Shown here: piece after piece, positions 6,677 through 13,879 of the stretch
Position numbering within the stretch: position 1 is the stretch's first letter
How the letters are laid out: each line of letters starts with the position of its first letter
NCBI GenBank assembly: GCA_027023145.1
Contig: JALVWV010000027.1
Location: 1-18,473 of the forward strand
Length of the DNA stretch: 18,473 nucleotides
Direction of reading: 5' to 3'
Origin: Campylobacteraceae bacterium
Lineage (GTDB): Bacteria > Campylobacterota > Campylobacteria > Campylobacterales > Sulfurovaceae
Program-made: the position numbers and the translations under genes
Notes under the pieces: generated by a model
The model's database searches: none
The model's input: only the letters and a program-made list of their open reading frames with translations
What the model was told of the DNA's origin: nothing

Positions 6677-7915
6677 TTATATCGGTCGCGTCTCCCCATG
6701 TCCGTAAATCTTATATTTATACGTGGTCAACTCGTTGATCCCCATGGGTCCTCGGGCGTGAAGTTTGTTGGTGGAGATGCCTACTTCAGCACCGAAGCCA
6801 AACTGCCCACCATCGGTGAACTGGGTACTGGCGTTGAGGTAGGCGCAGGCTGAGTCGACGGTATTGAGGAAGATCTCAGCGGTGGTGTGGTTTTCGGTGA
6901 TAATCGCATCGGAGTGTCCCGAGCCGTGGCGGGCGATGTGGTCGGTGGCTTCGTCGACACCGGAGACGATTTTGATCGAGAGGATGTTGTCGAGATACTC
7001 AGTATCCCAGTCCTCGTCGGTTGCAGGTTTGATGTCGATAATCTCCCGAGTTCTTTTGCAGCCACGAAGCTCGGTGCCTTTGGCATCAAATTCAGTCTTG
7101 AGAAGCGGCAGGATTGTAGGGGCGATGGCTGCGTCCACAAGAAGGGTCTCCATCGCGCCGCAGATGCCGGGGCGCCGGGTTTTGGCATTGAGGCTGACGC
7201 GGAGGGCTTTGTTGGTGTCGGCATCGCGGTCGATGTAGGTGTGGCAGAGTCCTTTGTCGTGCTTGATGACCGGGACGGTGGCGTTTTGGGAGACGTAGCG
7301 GATGAGGGCTTCTCCGCCCCGGGGGATGATGAGATCGACATACGCGTCTTGTTTGATCAGTTGGGCGACTCCTTCGCGGGAGCTGTCGGGCAGCAGGGCG
7401 ATCGCTTCGCGGGGGAGGTCGTGCGCTGCGAGGATACCCTGGAGGATATCGGCGATGGCACGATTGGAGTGCTCGGCCTCTTTGCCCCCTTTGAGGATGG
7501 CGACGTTGCCGCTTTTGAAACAGAGAGCCCCCACATCAGCCGTGACATTGGGTCGGGATTCGTAGATGACCCCAATGACCCCGATGGGGACGCTGGTTTT
7601 TTCGACTTTGAATCCTGCCTCGGTAATCCAGCCATCCAGTACCCGACCAACTGGTTCACGCAGGGCGGCAATCTCCCGCAGTGATTGTGCCATCCCCGCG
7701 ATCCGTTTGGAGTCAAGCATCAGCCGATCCTGCAATGCCGCTGAGATCGCATGTTCTCTGGCATAGTCCATATCACGTGCATTGGCTGCGAGAATGCGTT
7801 GTTTGTGGGTTTCAAGCGCCTCAGCCATCTCGAGGAGGATTTCCCGCTTGTGTTGACCATCCAAGGTCGCCATGTGTACTGCTGCCTCTTGTGATCGGCT
7901 CAAAAAAGTTTTCAT
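6677..7915 (-). CDS. proA: Gamma-glutamyl phosphate reductase
   Basis: ProA reduces L-glutamyl 5-phosphate to glutamate 5-semialdehyde with NADPH, the second step of proline synthesis. The 412 residues match the family's length and belong to the aldehyde dehydrogenase superfamily. Visible motifs are VPIGVIGVIYESRPNVTADV, SGNVAILKGGKEAEHSN, the catalytic cysteine at 252 in RRPGICGAMETLLVD, and the C-terminal FTDGGQFGFGAEVGISTNKLHARGP. The start has GAAGG about seven bases upstream. It lies 18 bases after the cytochrome c gene and may share its transcript, although the two have no obvious functional link. The kinase partner proB is not in the window. Confidence 0.97.
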   Translation of the reverse strand: MKTFLSRSQEAAVHMATLDGQHKREILLEMAEALETHKQRILAANARDMDYAREHAISAALQDRLMLDSKRIAGMAQSLREIAALREPVGRVLDGWITEAGFKVEKTSVPIGVIGVIYESRPNVTADVGALCFKSGNVAILKGGKEAEHSNRAIADILQGILAAHDLPREAIALLPDSSREGVAQLIKQDAYVDLIIPRGGEALIRYVSQNATVPVIKHDKGLCHTYIDRDADTNKALRVSLNAKTRRPGICGAMETLLVDAAIAPTILPLLKTEFDAKGTELRGCKRTREIIDIKPATDEDWDTEYLDNILSIKIVSGVDEATDHIARHGSGHSDAIITENHTTAEIFLNTVDSACAYLNASTQFTDGGQFGFGAEVGISTNKLHARGPMGINELTTYKYKIYGHGETRPI

Positions 7916-7933
7916 GTTTTTACCTTCCCTTCA

Positions 7934-8317
7934 TTATTTTTTGCGCTCAAAAAGGCGGGTTATGCTGCCAGTTTTTTCATGGGAGTTGAGTTTTTGCAGA
8001 TAGGCATGGATTGTCTTGATCTCCTGTTCAGTCAGAAAATAGCGGGGCATCACCCCAGCTCCCTTGGTGACACTGTCACGGATTTGTTTGAGGGTAGCAT
8101 GACGGATATCTGGTCCGTACAGGGTCACAATGCGCCCGGTCTTGTCTGGGTACTCTCCAATCAGTTTACCTGAACCGGTCTCCCCATGGCACGCAGCGCA
8201 GCTGGCTCCGCGAGGATCCCGGTAGAGCATTTGTCCGTATTCAAAATCGGTGATGAAATCTTCGGCGCATATTCCCTCTGCCAAAAGAAGTCCAAGTAGC
8301 AGTATGTGTTTCTCCAT
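7934..8317 (-). CDS. Small periplasmic monohaem cytochrome c
   Basis: This is a 127-residue exported class I-type cytochrome c, an electron carrier or a subunit of a respiratory chain. A signal peptide (EKHILLLGLLLAEGICA) has a likely cleavage before Glu19. The single haem-binding site is CAACH (Cys40, Cys43, His44). Met90 in GAGVMPRYFLTEQEI is the likely sixth ligand, followed by the usual C-terminal helix (TIHAYLQKLN). No other respiratory gene is adjacent, so its partner is unknown. It is divergent from folD and 18 bases upstream of proA. The ribosome binding site is weak (GAGA). Confidence 0.88.
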   Translation of the reverse strand: MEKHILLLGLLLAEGICAEDFITDFEYGQMLYRDPRGASCAACHGETGSGKLIGEYPDKTGRIVTLYGPDIRHATLKQIRDSVTKGAGVMPRYFLTEQEIKTIHAYLQKLNSHEKTGSITRLFERKK

Positions 8318-8350
8318 TTTTGTTCTCTCATATCGATAAACTATTTTCGA

Positions 8351-8356
8351 TATAAT
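8351..8356 (+). promoter_or_regulatory. Candidate folD operon promoter (-10 TATAAT)
   Basis: A perfect TATAAT lies 43 bases before the folD ATG in the short divergent gap with the cytochrome c gene. It predicts a start near 8363. The complementary strand has TATTAT-like sequence in the same place, so the cytochrome promoter may overlap. TATCGATA (8331-8338) is a small palindrome nearby. Confidence 0.45.
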
Positions 8357-8399
8357 ACCAAAATCTTATCGCAGTATTCCTGCACCCAAAGAAGAAACT

Positions 8400-9249
8400 A
8401 TGCATATAATTGATGGTAAATCCCTTGCACAAGGGATCCGCAGCCACATCGCAGATGAAGTAGAGATTCTCAGTCGTGAGCGTAACATTGTCCCCGGTCT
8501 GGCGGTCATCTTGGTCGGAGATGATCCTGCCAGCCACGCGTATGTCACAATGAAAGCCAAAGCGTGCAAAGAGGTGGGCTACTACTCGATCGTCCATGAA
8601 ATGCCCGATACGATCAGTCAGGATGAGATCATTGGCACCATCAAAATGATGAACGACAACCCCCGCATCGACGGGATACTTGTCCAGCTCCCCCTGCCGT
8701 CGCATATCGACACCGATGCGATCCTAGAGGTGATCGATCCGGCCAAGGATGTCGATGGGTTTCACCCCTACAACGTCGGTCGCATCGTAACCAAGCTTGA
8801 TGCATTTGCTTCGTGTACACCCCAAGGGGGTGATGCGGATGTTTGAGCACTATGACATCGACTTGAAAGGCAAAGATGTGTGTGTCGTGGGCGCAAGCAA
8901 CATCGTCGGCAAACCGATGGCAGCACTCCTGCTCAATGCGGATGCCACCGTTACTGTTACCCATATTTATACCAAGGATCTTGCCCGTCACACCCGCGAA
9001 GCTGATATCATCATCGTCGGCGTCGGAGTGCCGGGTCTGATTAAAGCCGATATGGTCAAAGAGGGTGCCGTCGTCATCGATATCGGGATCAACAAGCTCG
9101 GCGATGGCCGTCTCGTTGGCGATGTGGACTACGATGCCGTCGCCCCCCGGTGCAGCTACATCACCCCGGTTCCGGGTGGGGTTGGCCCCATGACCATCGC
9201 CATGCTGATGGAAAATACGCTCAAAGCAGCGAAAGCGAGAAACGTCTAA
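8400..9249 (+). pseudogene. folD: FolD, frame-broken (methylene-THF dehydrogenase/cyclohydrolase)
   Basis: FolD interconverts 5,10-methylene-, methenyl- and 10-formyl-tetrahydrofolate, supplying one-carbon units for purines and formyl-Met-tRNA. All family parts are present but in two frames. The first frame runs from ATG 8400 through YVTMKAKAC (catalytic Lys52), GILVQLPLPSHID and VDGFHPYNVGR to CTPQGG, then stops at 8846. The second resumes with KGVMRMFEHYDIDLKGKDV, GASNIVGKPMAALLL and PVPGGVGPMTIAML, ending at 9249. One extra base in CCCCAAGGGGG (8820-8830) explains the break; removing a C or a G gives a normal 282-residue enzyme. As folD is usually single-copy and important, a sequencing error is as likely as a real mutation. 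The stop overlaps the lepB ATG (TAATG). Confidence 0.93.
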
Positions 9250-10214
9250 TGAAACGGATAGCCCAGGGATTTTTTCGATTTACCAACAGTTGGACGGGGA
9301 CGATTATTATCGTGTTGAGTCTGATTTTTTTCGTAGCGCAGTCGTTTGTGATCCCCAGCGGATCGATGAAACGAAGCCTGCTGATCGGCGATTTTCTTTT
9401 CGTCAAGAAGTTCGCTTACGGGATTCCGCTGCCAGAGTTGCCGTGGGTTGGGCTTAAGATATTCCCCGATCTTCATGGCAACGGTCACTTGATTGAGGGG
9501 GATCGACCCAAACGAGAGGATATCGTCGTCTTCTATAAACCTGAGGATGGCAAAACCCACTTCGTCAAACGCTGCGCAGCTGTCGGCGGAGATGAGATCC
9601 TTTATTATGATAAACACTTGTTGATTCATATGCATGAGGGGGATACTTGGATGCAGCAGCACTATCCCAAAGTGAGAGTCGTCAAGGTGCTGGGTAAACT
9701 TTGGCTCGATAACCCTTACCGTGGCAAATACCCCGGCATTCAATATCAGCCAGAGTACGACAGCAACATCTTCATGCAGATGCTGTACCGTCGTGATCAA
9801 GTTGACATGAAGCCAGTGATGATCGAGGGGCTTGATGCTCCGGCATATGCGATTGACGGCAAACCGATCAATGCGTTTTACAAAAAAGTGGAACCCGATC
9901 ACTTCTACATGATCGGCGACAACCGGGACAACTCCGACGACAGCCGCTTCTGGGGTTCGGTGCCCTACAGCCTTGTGATTGGCCAGCCATGGGTGACGTA
10001 TTTCTCCCTCGAGTACCGAAGCTACGGGCGCGTGATGCATGGAGAGGGAGGGGGGCGCGATCATCAAGCCCTGCGCAAAGTGTGTGGATCTAAACTGCGC
10101 CTCGACTCGACAGAATGCGAAGCCAAATGGAATGGTCACCGCTTCGCAGTGCGCTGGGGACGGATTGGGCGTTCGGTCGATGCGATCCAGCGGGAGGAGC
10201 CGGTCGATGATTGA
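9249..10214 (+). CDS. lepB: Signal peptidase I
   Basis: LepB cleaves signal peptides from secreted proteins at the outer face of the inner membrane. The 321-residue protein has one N-terminal membrane helix (about 16-34), then the catalytic FVIPSGSM with Ser39, REDIVVF at 89-95, the catalytic Lys107 in HFVKRCAAVGGDE, and the late box GDNRDNSDDSRFWG. The tail keeps AVRWGRIGRSVDAI, which I recall from Campylobacterota LepB. Its length is near that of E. coli LepB. ATG at 9249 overlaps the folD stop by one base and continues the folD row. I see no strong ribosome binding site, so coupling to folD translation is likely; the folD frameshift, if real, would weaken that coupling. Confidence 0.95.
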   Translation: MKRIAQGFFRFTNSWTGTIIIVLSLIFFVAQSFVIPSGSMKRSLLIGDFLFVKKFAYGIPLPELPWVGLKIFPDLHGNGHLIEGDRPKREDIVVFYKPEDGKTHFVKRCAAVGGDEILYYDKHLLIHMHEGDTWMQQHYPKVRVVKVLGKLWLDNPYRGKYPGIQYQPEYDSNIFMQMLYRRDQVDMKPVMIEGLDAPAYAIDGKPINAFYKKVEPDHFYMIGDNRDNSDDSRFWGSVPYSLVIGQPWVTYFSLEYRSYGRVMHGEGGGRDHQALRKVCGSKLRLDSTECEAKWNGHRFAVRWGRIGRSVDAIQREEPVDD

Positions 10215-10851
10215 TGTGCAGATAGCAATCATTTTTGCTTTTGTTCTGTCGCTGGCAATAGCCATCATTGGGCATGAGATCATGCATGGCTGGGTGGCAT
10301 ACCGCTACGGCGACACGACCGCCAAATCCCAGGGTCGCCTTAGTATCAACCCTCTCGTCCATATCGATCCCATCGGCACCATTGCTGTGCCAGCATTGCT
10401 CTATTTTACTGGAGCCCCTTTTCTTTTTGGGTGGGCAAAGCCAGTACCCGTTGACATCAACACAGTTACCCGTAACGGCGGTTATGGTGCTGCGATTGCT
10501 GTGGCGCTGGCCGGAATCACATACAATCTGGTTCTCGCGGTTTTTGCGGCTACGCTTCTACCGCTTGTGACGCACCCAGAAGGGATCGTGACGGCATTTG
10601 GCTATTTTTTTCTCCGTCAGCTTATGCTGATCAATGTCTACCTTGCTGTTTTCAATCTGTGGCCGATTCCTCCGCTGGATGGGGCAATGGCATTGCGCTA
10701 TTTTGCTGCTTGGATGGGCTGGCATCGTATGGCTGCATGGATCGAACAGATCTACCCCTATGGGATGATTCTCCTGATGGTGATAATCGCTACGCCCATT
10801 GGTGATTATATGTTTCGCCCGGCTATATGGCTGCTTGGCCTAATCCTCTAA
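10207..10851 (+). CDS. M50 family site-2 protease-like membrane protein
   Basis: This is a 214-residue intramembrane metalloprotease of the small, PDZ-less M50 group. The zinc-binding HExxH is at 23-27 (IIGHEIMHGW) inside the first membrane helix. Further features are GRLSINPLVHIDPIGT, LAGITYN at 101-107, and NLWPIPPLDG at 149-158, where Asp157 is the likely third zinc ligand. Four to six hydrophobic segments are visible. Its substrate is unknown; relatives cleave membrane-bound regulators or remnant signal peptides, and the position directly after lepB suits the second role without proving it. ATG at 10207 overlaps the lepB end by eight bases and has GGAGGAG about eight bases upstream, which decides the start. 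Confidence 0.93.
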   Translation: MIDVQIAIIFAFVLSLAIAIIGHEIMHGWVAYRYGDTTAKSQGRLSINPLVHIDPIGTIAVPALLYFTGAPFLFGWAKPVPVDINTVTRNGGYGAAIAVALAGITYNLVLAVFAATLLPLVTHPEGIVTAFGYFFLRQLMLINVYLAVFNLWPIPPLDGAMALRYFAAWMGWHRMAAWIEQIYPYGMILLMVIIATPIGDYMFRPAIWLLGLIL

Positions 10852-10870
10852 TTTTCTTCAAGGAATCTGT

Positions 10871-11320
10871 ATGAAATTTTACATCGCGACCGATCACGCA
10901 GGCTATGCCGTCAAAGGCTACATCAAAGATTTGCTCACCGACCGAGGTCATGATGTGATTGATCTTGGACCCGATTCGGCGGATCGGGTTGATTATCCCG
11001 ACTACGGTCGCACGTGCGCTGAAGCGGTGCGGGATGACGTCGGCAGTTTTGGGATCGTCGTCTGCGGCACTGGGATCGGCATCTCCATCTCTGCCAACAA
11101 AGTCCCCGGCATCCGTGCTGCCCTCTGCCATGATGCCTATACCGCCGAGATGGCACGCGCCCACAATAATGCCCAAATCCTTGGTATGGGGGAGCGCGTT
11201 GTTGGCAAAGGGGTGATCGAAAGTATCCTCGATGCGTTTATCAATACGGAGTTTGAGGGAGGGCGCCATGCCGGTCGTGTGGAGAAGATCAATGCCATTG
11301 ATGCGGAGTACAAACGGTAA
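10871..11320 (+). CDS. rpiB: Ribose 5-phosphate isomerase B
   Basis: RpiB interconverts ribose 5-phosphate and ribulose 5-phosphate in the pentose phosphate pathway, feeding nucleotide synthesis. The 149-residue protein matches the LacAB/RpiB family at its normal length. Motifs include TDHAGYAVK (7-15), DYPDYG, the catalytic Cys65 in VVCGTGIGISISANK, AALCHDAYTAEMARAHNNAQ and ILGMGERVVG. AAGGA (10860-10864) is six bases before the ATG, and the gene follows the M50 gene by 19 bases, probably in the same operon. The recQ control region begins three bases after its stop. Confidence 0.96.
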   Translation: MKFYIATDHAGYAVKGYIKDLLTDRGHDVIDLGPDSADRVDYPDYGRTCAEAVRDDVGSFGIVVCGTGIGISISANKVPGIRAALCHDAYTAEMARAHNNAQILGMGERVVGKGVIESILDAFINTEFEGGRHAGRVEKINAIDAEYKR

Positions 11321-11323
11321 AAG

Positions 11324-11373
11324 TATGACAATTTGACATATTTTTCCCTCCTCTTTTTGAATTGGGGTATACT
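11324..11373 (+). promoter_or_regulatory. recQ control region: shared dyad element and -10 box
   Basis: TATGACAATTTGACATA followed by T5 (11324-11345) is identical to 17101-17122 before ruvA. Here, as there, 22 bases separate it from TATACT (11368-11373). The element is a near-palindrome (14 of 17 positions), centred about 48 bases before the predicted start, a position typical of an activator. That start would be the A of the recQ ATG, so the message is probably leaderless. The TTGACA inside the element is 29 bases from TATACT, too far to be its -35 box. Confidence 0.6.
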
Positions 11374-11379
11374 TGCCTC

Positions 11380-13161
11380 ATGAAAAAGCTACACACACTC
11401 AAACACTACTTCGGTTACGATGCCTTCCGCCCACTGCAGGAGGAGGTGATTGACGCGATTCTCTCCCAGGAGGATGTGCTGATGATCCTCCCGACCGGCG
11501 GGGGCAAATCGCTCTGCTATCAGCTTCCGACACTGATGATGGAGGGGGTTACGGTCGTCATTTCGCCGCTGCTGGCACTTATGCACGATCAGGTTGTTGC
11601 TCTCAGAGCCAACGGCATTGCTGCTGCGATGCTCAGCTCGATGCAGGATCACAAGGAGAGTCGCGAGATCGAAGCACAACTGCTTGCCGGGGAGATCCGG
11701 CTGCTCTACGTCGCCCCCGAACGGCTCAACAACGAATGGTTCCTCACCTTTCTCCACCGCCTTCCGATCAACTTTTTTGTCGTCGATGAAGCGCACTGTG
11801 TGAGTGAATGGGGGCATGAGTTCCGGGAAGATTACCGCAAACTCTCCCGCCTCAAAGAAGCGTTTCCGACGACACCAGTCGCCGCCTTTACCGCGACGGC
11901 GACTACAGCGGTAGAACAGGACATCGCGGAACAGCTACACCTTGGGGAGCCCAAACGGGTGCGGGGAAGTCTCTTCCGCGACAACCTCCAGATCCAGGCG
12001 CAACATCGGATCAAAGATGGACGCGCCCAGCTACTGACCTTTCTCAAGCAGCATACGGGGGAAGCCGGGATCATTTATACCCTTTCTCGCAAATCGACCG
12101 AGACACTGGCAGCGTATCTGCGCGAAAGAGGGGTCGAAGCCCGGGCATACCATGCCGGGCTCTCCACCGAAGCAAAAAACACCACCTATGCCGATTTCGT
12201 CGCCGACCGGGTACAGGTAGTGGTGGCGACGATTGCGTTTGGGATGGGGATTGACAAGAGCAATATCCGATTTGTTGTCCACATGAGCCTCCCCAAAACG
12301 ATCGAAAACTACTATCAGGAGATCGGTCGTGCCGGGCGGGACGGACTGGCAGCCGAGACGCTGCTGCTGTTTGGGGCGCAGGATATCGTCCGGCAGCGCA
12401 ACTTCATCGAGGAGCTGCCCGACACGCCATACCGGGATCACGCTCTGGCTAAGCTCGATGCGATGGCACGGTTTGCCGGAGGGGAGCAGTGTCGCCATCA
12501 GGCGATTGCCGCCTATTTTGATGATGCGATCGAGCCGTGCGGTACGGCGTGTGACAACTGCACCACTCCGGCCAGCGAAAAGATCGACATCACCGATGCC
12601 GCCCGCAAGCTCCTCTCAGCTATCTGGCGCACGGGGCAGCGCTTCGGTCTCCAGTACGTCGTGGATGTCCTGCGGGGTAGCCGCGATCAGCGGATTCTAG
12701 AGAACCGTCACGATGCTCTCTCCGTGTACGGCATCGGGGAAGAATACTCTAGGGCTCAGTGGCTCACCATCGGCGACCGCCTGCTGGAGCTCGGAGCCGT
12801 GACGATCGGGGAGTACAAGGTCTATACGCTCACCCCAGTCGGTGCCGAGATCCTCAAAGGCACCCAAACGGTCGCACTCAAAAAAGAGCGCCTCACCGTC
12901 CGGAAAAGTACGCCCAAAAAACCGAAAATCGATCTCGAGGGCTACGACGCCGATCTCTTCGAAACCCTCCGAACCCTCCGGATGGAGATTGCCACGGCCA
13001 ACAACATCCCCCCTTATGTCGTCTTCTCAGACAAAACTCTCAAGGAGATGGCTGTCACCCGCCCAAAAAATCGAAACGAGATGCTCCAGATCTCCGGAGT
13101 GGGCGAGGTGAAGTTTGAGCGATACGGGGAGGAGTTTTTGGCGTGTATTGGTGATTTATAA
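11380..13161 (+). CDS. recQ: ATP-dependent DNA helicase RecQ
   Basis: RecQ is a 3'-5' DNA helicase acting in recombination and repair, especially with RecJ and RecA at gaps and stalled forks. The 593 residues carry the complete bacterial layout: Walker A PTGGGKS (38-44), DEAHC (136-140), SEWGHEFR, TATA, motif VI QEIGRAGRDG (313-322), and a zinc-binding subdomain with Cys371, 387, 391 and 394 (CGTACDNC). A winged-helix RQC region and a C-terminal HRDC domain (about 524-590) follow. ATG 11380 is preferred over the in-frame TTG at 11362 because the family begins here and TATACT overlaps the upstream stretch. No ribosome binding site precedes it. The last codons and stop fall inside a 7-base repeat array. 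Confidence 0.97.
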   Translation: MKKLHTLKHYFGYDAFRPLQEEVIDAILSQEDVLMILPTGGGKSLCYQLPTLMMEGVTVVISPLLALMHDQVVALRANGIAAAMLSSMQDHKESREIEAQLLAGEIRLLYVAPERLNNEWFLTFLHRLPINFFVVDEAHCVSEWGHEFREDYRKLSRLKEAFPTTPVAAFTATATTAVEQDIAEQLHLGEPKRVRGSLFRDNLQIQAQHRIKDGRAQLLTFLKQHTGEAGIIYTLSRKSTETLAAYLRERGVEARAYHAGLSTEAKNTTYADFVADRVQVVVATIAFGMGIDKSNIRFVVHMSLPKTIENYYQEIGRAGRDGLAAETLLLFGAQDIVRQRNFIEELPDTPYRDHALAKLDAMARFAGGEQCRHQAIAAYFDDAIEPCGTACDNCTTPASEKIDITDAARKLLSAIWRTGQRFGLQYVVDVLRGSRDQRILENRHDALSVYGIGEEYSRAQWLTIGDRLLELGAVTIGEYKVYTLTPVGAEILKGTQTVALKKERLTVRKSTPKKPKIDLEGYDADLFETLRTLRMEIATANNIPPYVVFSDKTLKEMAVTRPKNRNEMLQISGVGEVKFERYGEEFLACIGDL

Positions 13162-13278
13162 TGGGTGATTGGTGATTCGTAACGGGGACGCGACTTCAGT
13201 CGCGTTTGGTTGATGGTAAATTGTAAATTGTAAATTGTAAATTGTAAATGGTGGATAGTGGATGGGTATTCGGGATAC
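13150..13278. repeat. Heptad tandem arrays flanking a REP-like palindrome
   Basis: GGTGATT occurs at 13150, 13164 and 13171 in 7-base phase, starting within the last codons of recQ. Next is the perfect palindrome ACGCGACTTCAGTCGCGT (13188-13205), preceded by GGGG. Heptads then resume: GTTGATG, four GTAAATT copies (13216-13243), GTAAATG, GTGGATA, GTGGATG and weaker units to 13278. The palindrome shares GACTTCAGTC with the one at 1328-1400. It may also act as a recQ terminator. The Ile/Tyr/Gln/Phe-rich reverse-strand frames here are artefacts of the repeat. Confidence 0.8.
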
Positions 13279-13332
13279 GAGGGTAACGCAAATGATTGTT
13301 GAAACGTTGGAGATGATAACATAAAGAGAAGT

Positions 13333-13415
13333 AAATGTTTTGACCCCTTCGTCGGGTCTGGATGCGGGAGAAACATCCAGGCTCGACGGGCGCATACGCC
13401 CGGGACAAAAACATT
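13333..13415. repeat. 83-base inverted-repeat element with nested hairpins
   Basis: Outer arms AATGTTTTG (13334-13342) and CAAAAACATT (13406-13415) enclose two hairpins. One is a 15-base stem, CGTCGGGTCTGGATG (13350-13364) with CATCCAGGCTCGACG (13374-13388), 13 of 15 complementary and fully paired as plus-strand RNA if G-U pairs count. The other is CGGGCG-CATA-CGCCCG (13387-13402). It resembles a small non-coding mobile cassette or a double terminator between the convergent recQ and exported-protein genes. No element longer than repeats fills 13162-13423. Confidence 0.6.
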
Positions 13416-13423
13416 GGATAAAT

Positions 13424-13804
13424 TTATCGAAGGGTTTGAACGATGTAGCGACTTCCTTCTCCGAGCGAAGTGCCCAAATCGGCTACAAGACGTTTATTTT
13501 TGGGCGTTTTCGGTTGTGCACTGATTGTCTTAAGATTATTCAGGCACAATTGCAGGAAATTGAGCAAGTTACTGATCTCCGGATCATGTACAGAATTTTT
13601 TAGACGGTTCTGTTGCTCCTCAAGGCGATGGATTACGCTGAAAATATCCCGGTTTTTGGCATAGGCAGATACGATTTTTTGTGAGAGGATCTCTTGTTTT
13701 TTTGCTATGTCTACCGGATCAACATTAGCCAATGTACTGGCATGTAAGCCAACGGTCATCATGAGTGCTGCAAGACTCATTATAGAAAATTTCTTCGTGG
13801 ACAT
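13424..13804 (-). CDS. Small exported PilJ-like domain protein (paralogue 1)
   Basis: This is a 126-residue secreted helical protein. A signal peptide (STKKFSIMSLAALMMTVGLHA) probably ends near residue 22. The mature part has KKQEILSQKIVSAYAK, which resembles the RQRMLSQR(I/M) start of the type IV pili methyl-accepting transducer N-terminal (PilJ/NIT-like) sensing domain, then two or three amphipathic helices and EGSRYIV. There is no membrane anchor, HAMP or signalling domain, so it would be a free periplasmic domain. It is about one-third identical, without gaps over about 93 residues, to the protein at 17824-18213. The start at 13804 is chosen because AAGGAG lies six bases upstream; ATG at 13840 has no such site. 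Family assignment is tentative; function is unknown. Confidence 0.75.
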   Translation of the reverse strand: MSTKKFSIMSLAALMMTVGLHASTLANVDPVDIAKKQEILSQKIVSAYAKNRDIFSVIHRLEEQQNRLKNSVHDPEISNLLNFLQLCLNNLKTISAQPKTPKNKRLVADLGTSLGEGSRYIVQTLR

Positions 13805-13879
13805 GGGTTTCTCCTTGAAATTCATATTGAATGATATCAAGAAGAGACTTATAATAATATTAAATCATATTAAAAAAGA

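Noticed and set aside
11333..11373. TTGACA and TATACT as a sigma-70 -35/-10 pair for recQ
   Set aside because: The gap is 29 bases, far from 17. TTGACA is better read as half of the dyad element.
13156..13414. Three overlapping reverse-strand frames rich in Ile, Tyr, Asn, Gln, Phe and Thr
   Set aside because: They are translations of the GTAAATT heptad array and adjoining palindromes, lack ribosome binding sites and resemble no protein.
13424..13840. Upstream ATG at 13840 for the first exported PilJ-like protein
   Set aside because: It adds 12 residues before the signal peptide and lacks a ribosome binding site. ATG 13804 has AAGGAG six bases upstream.
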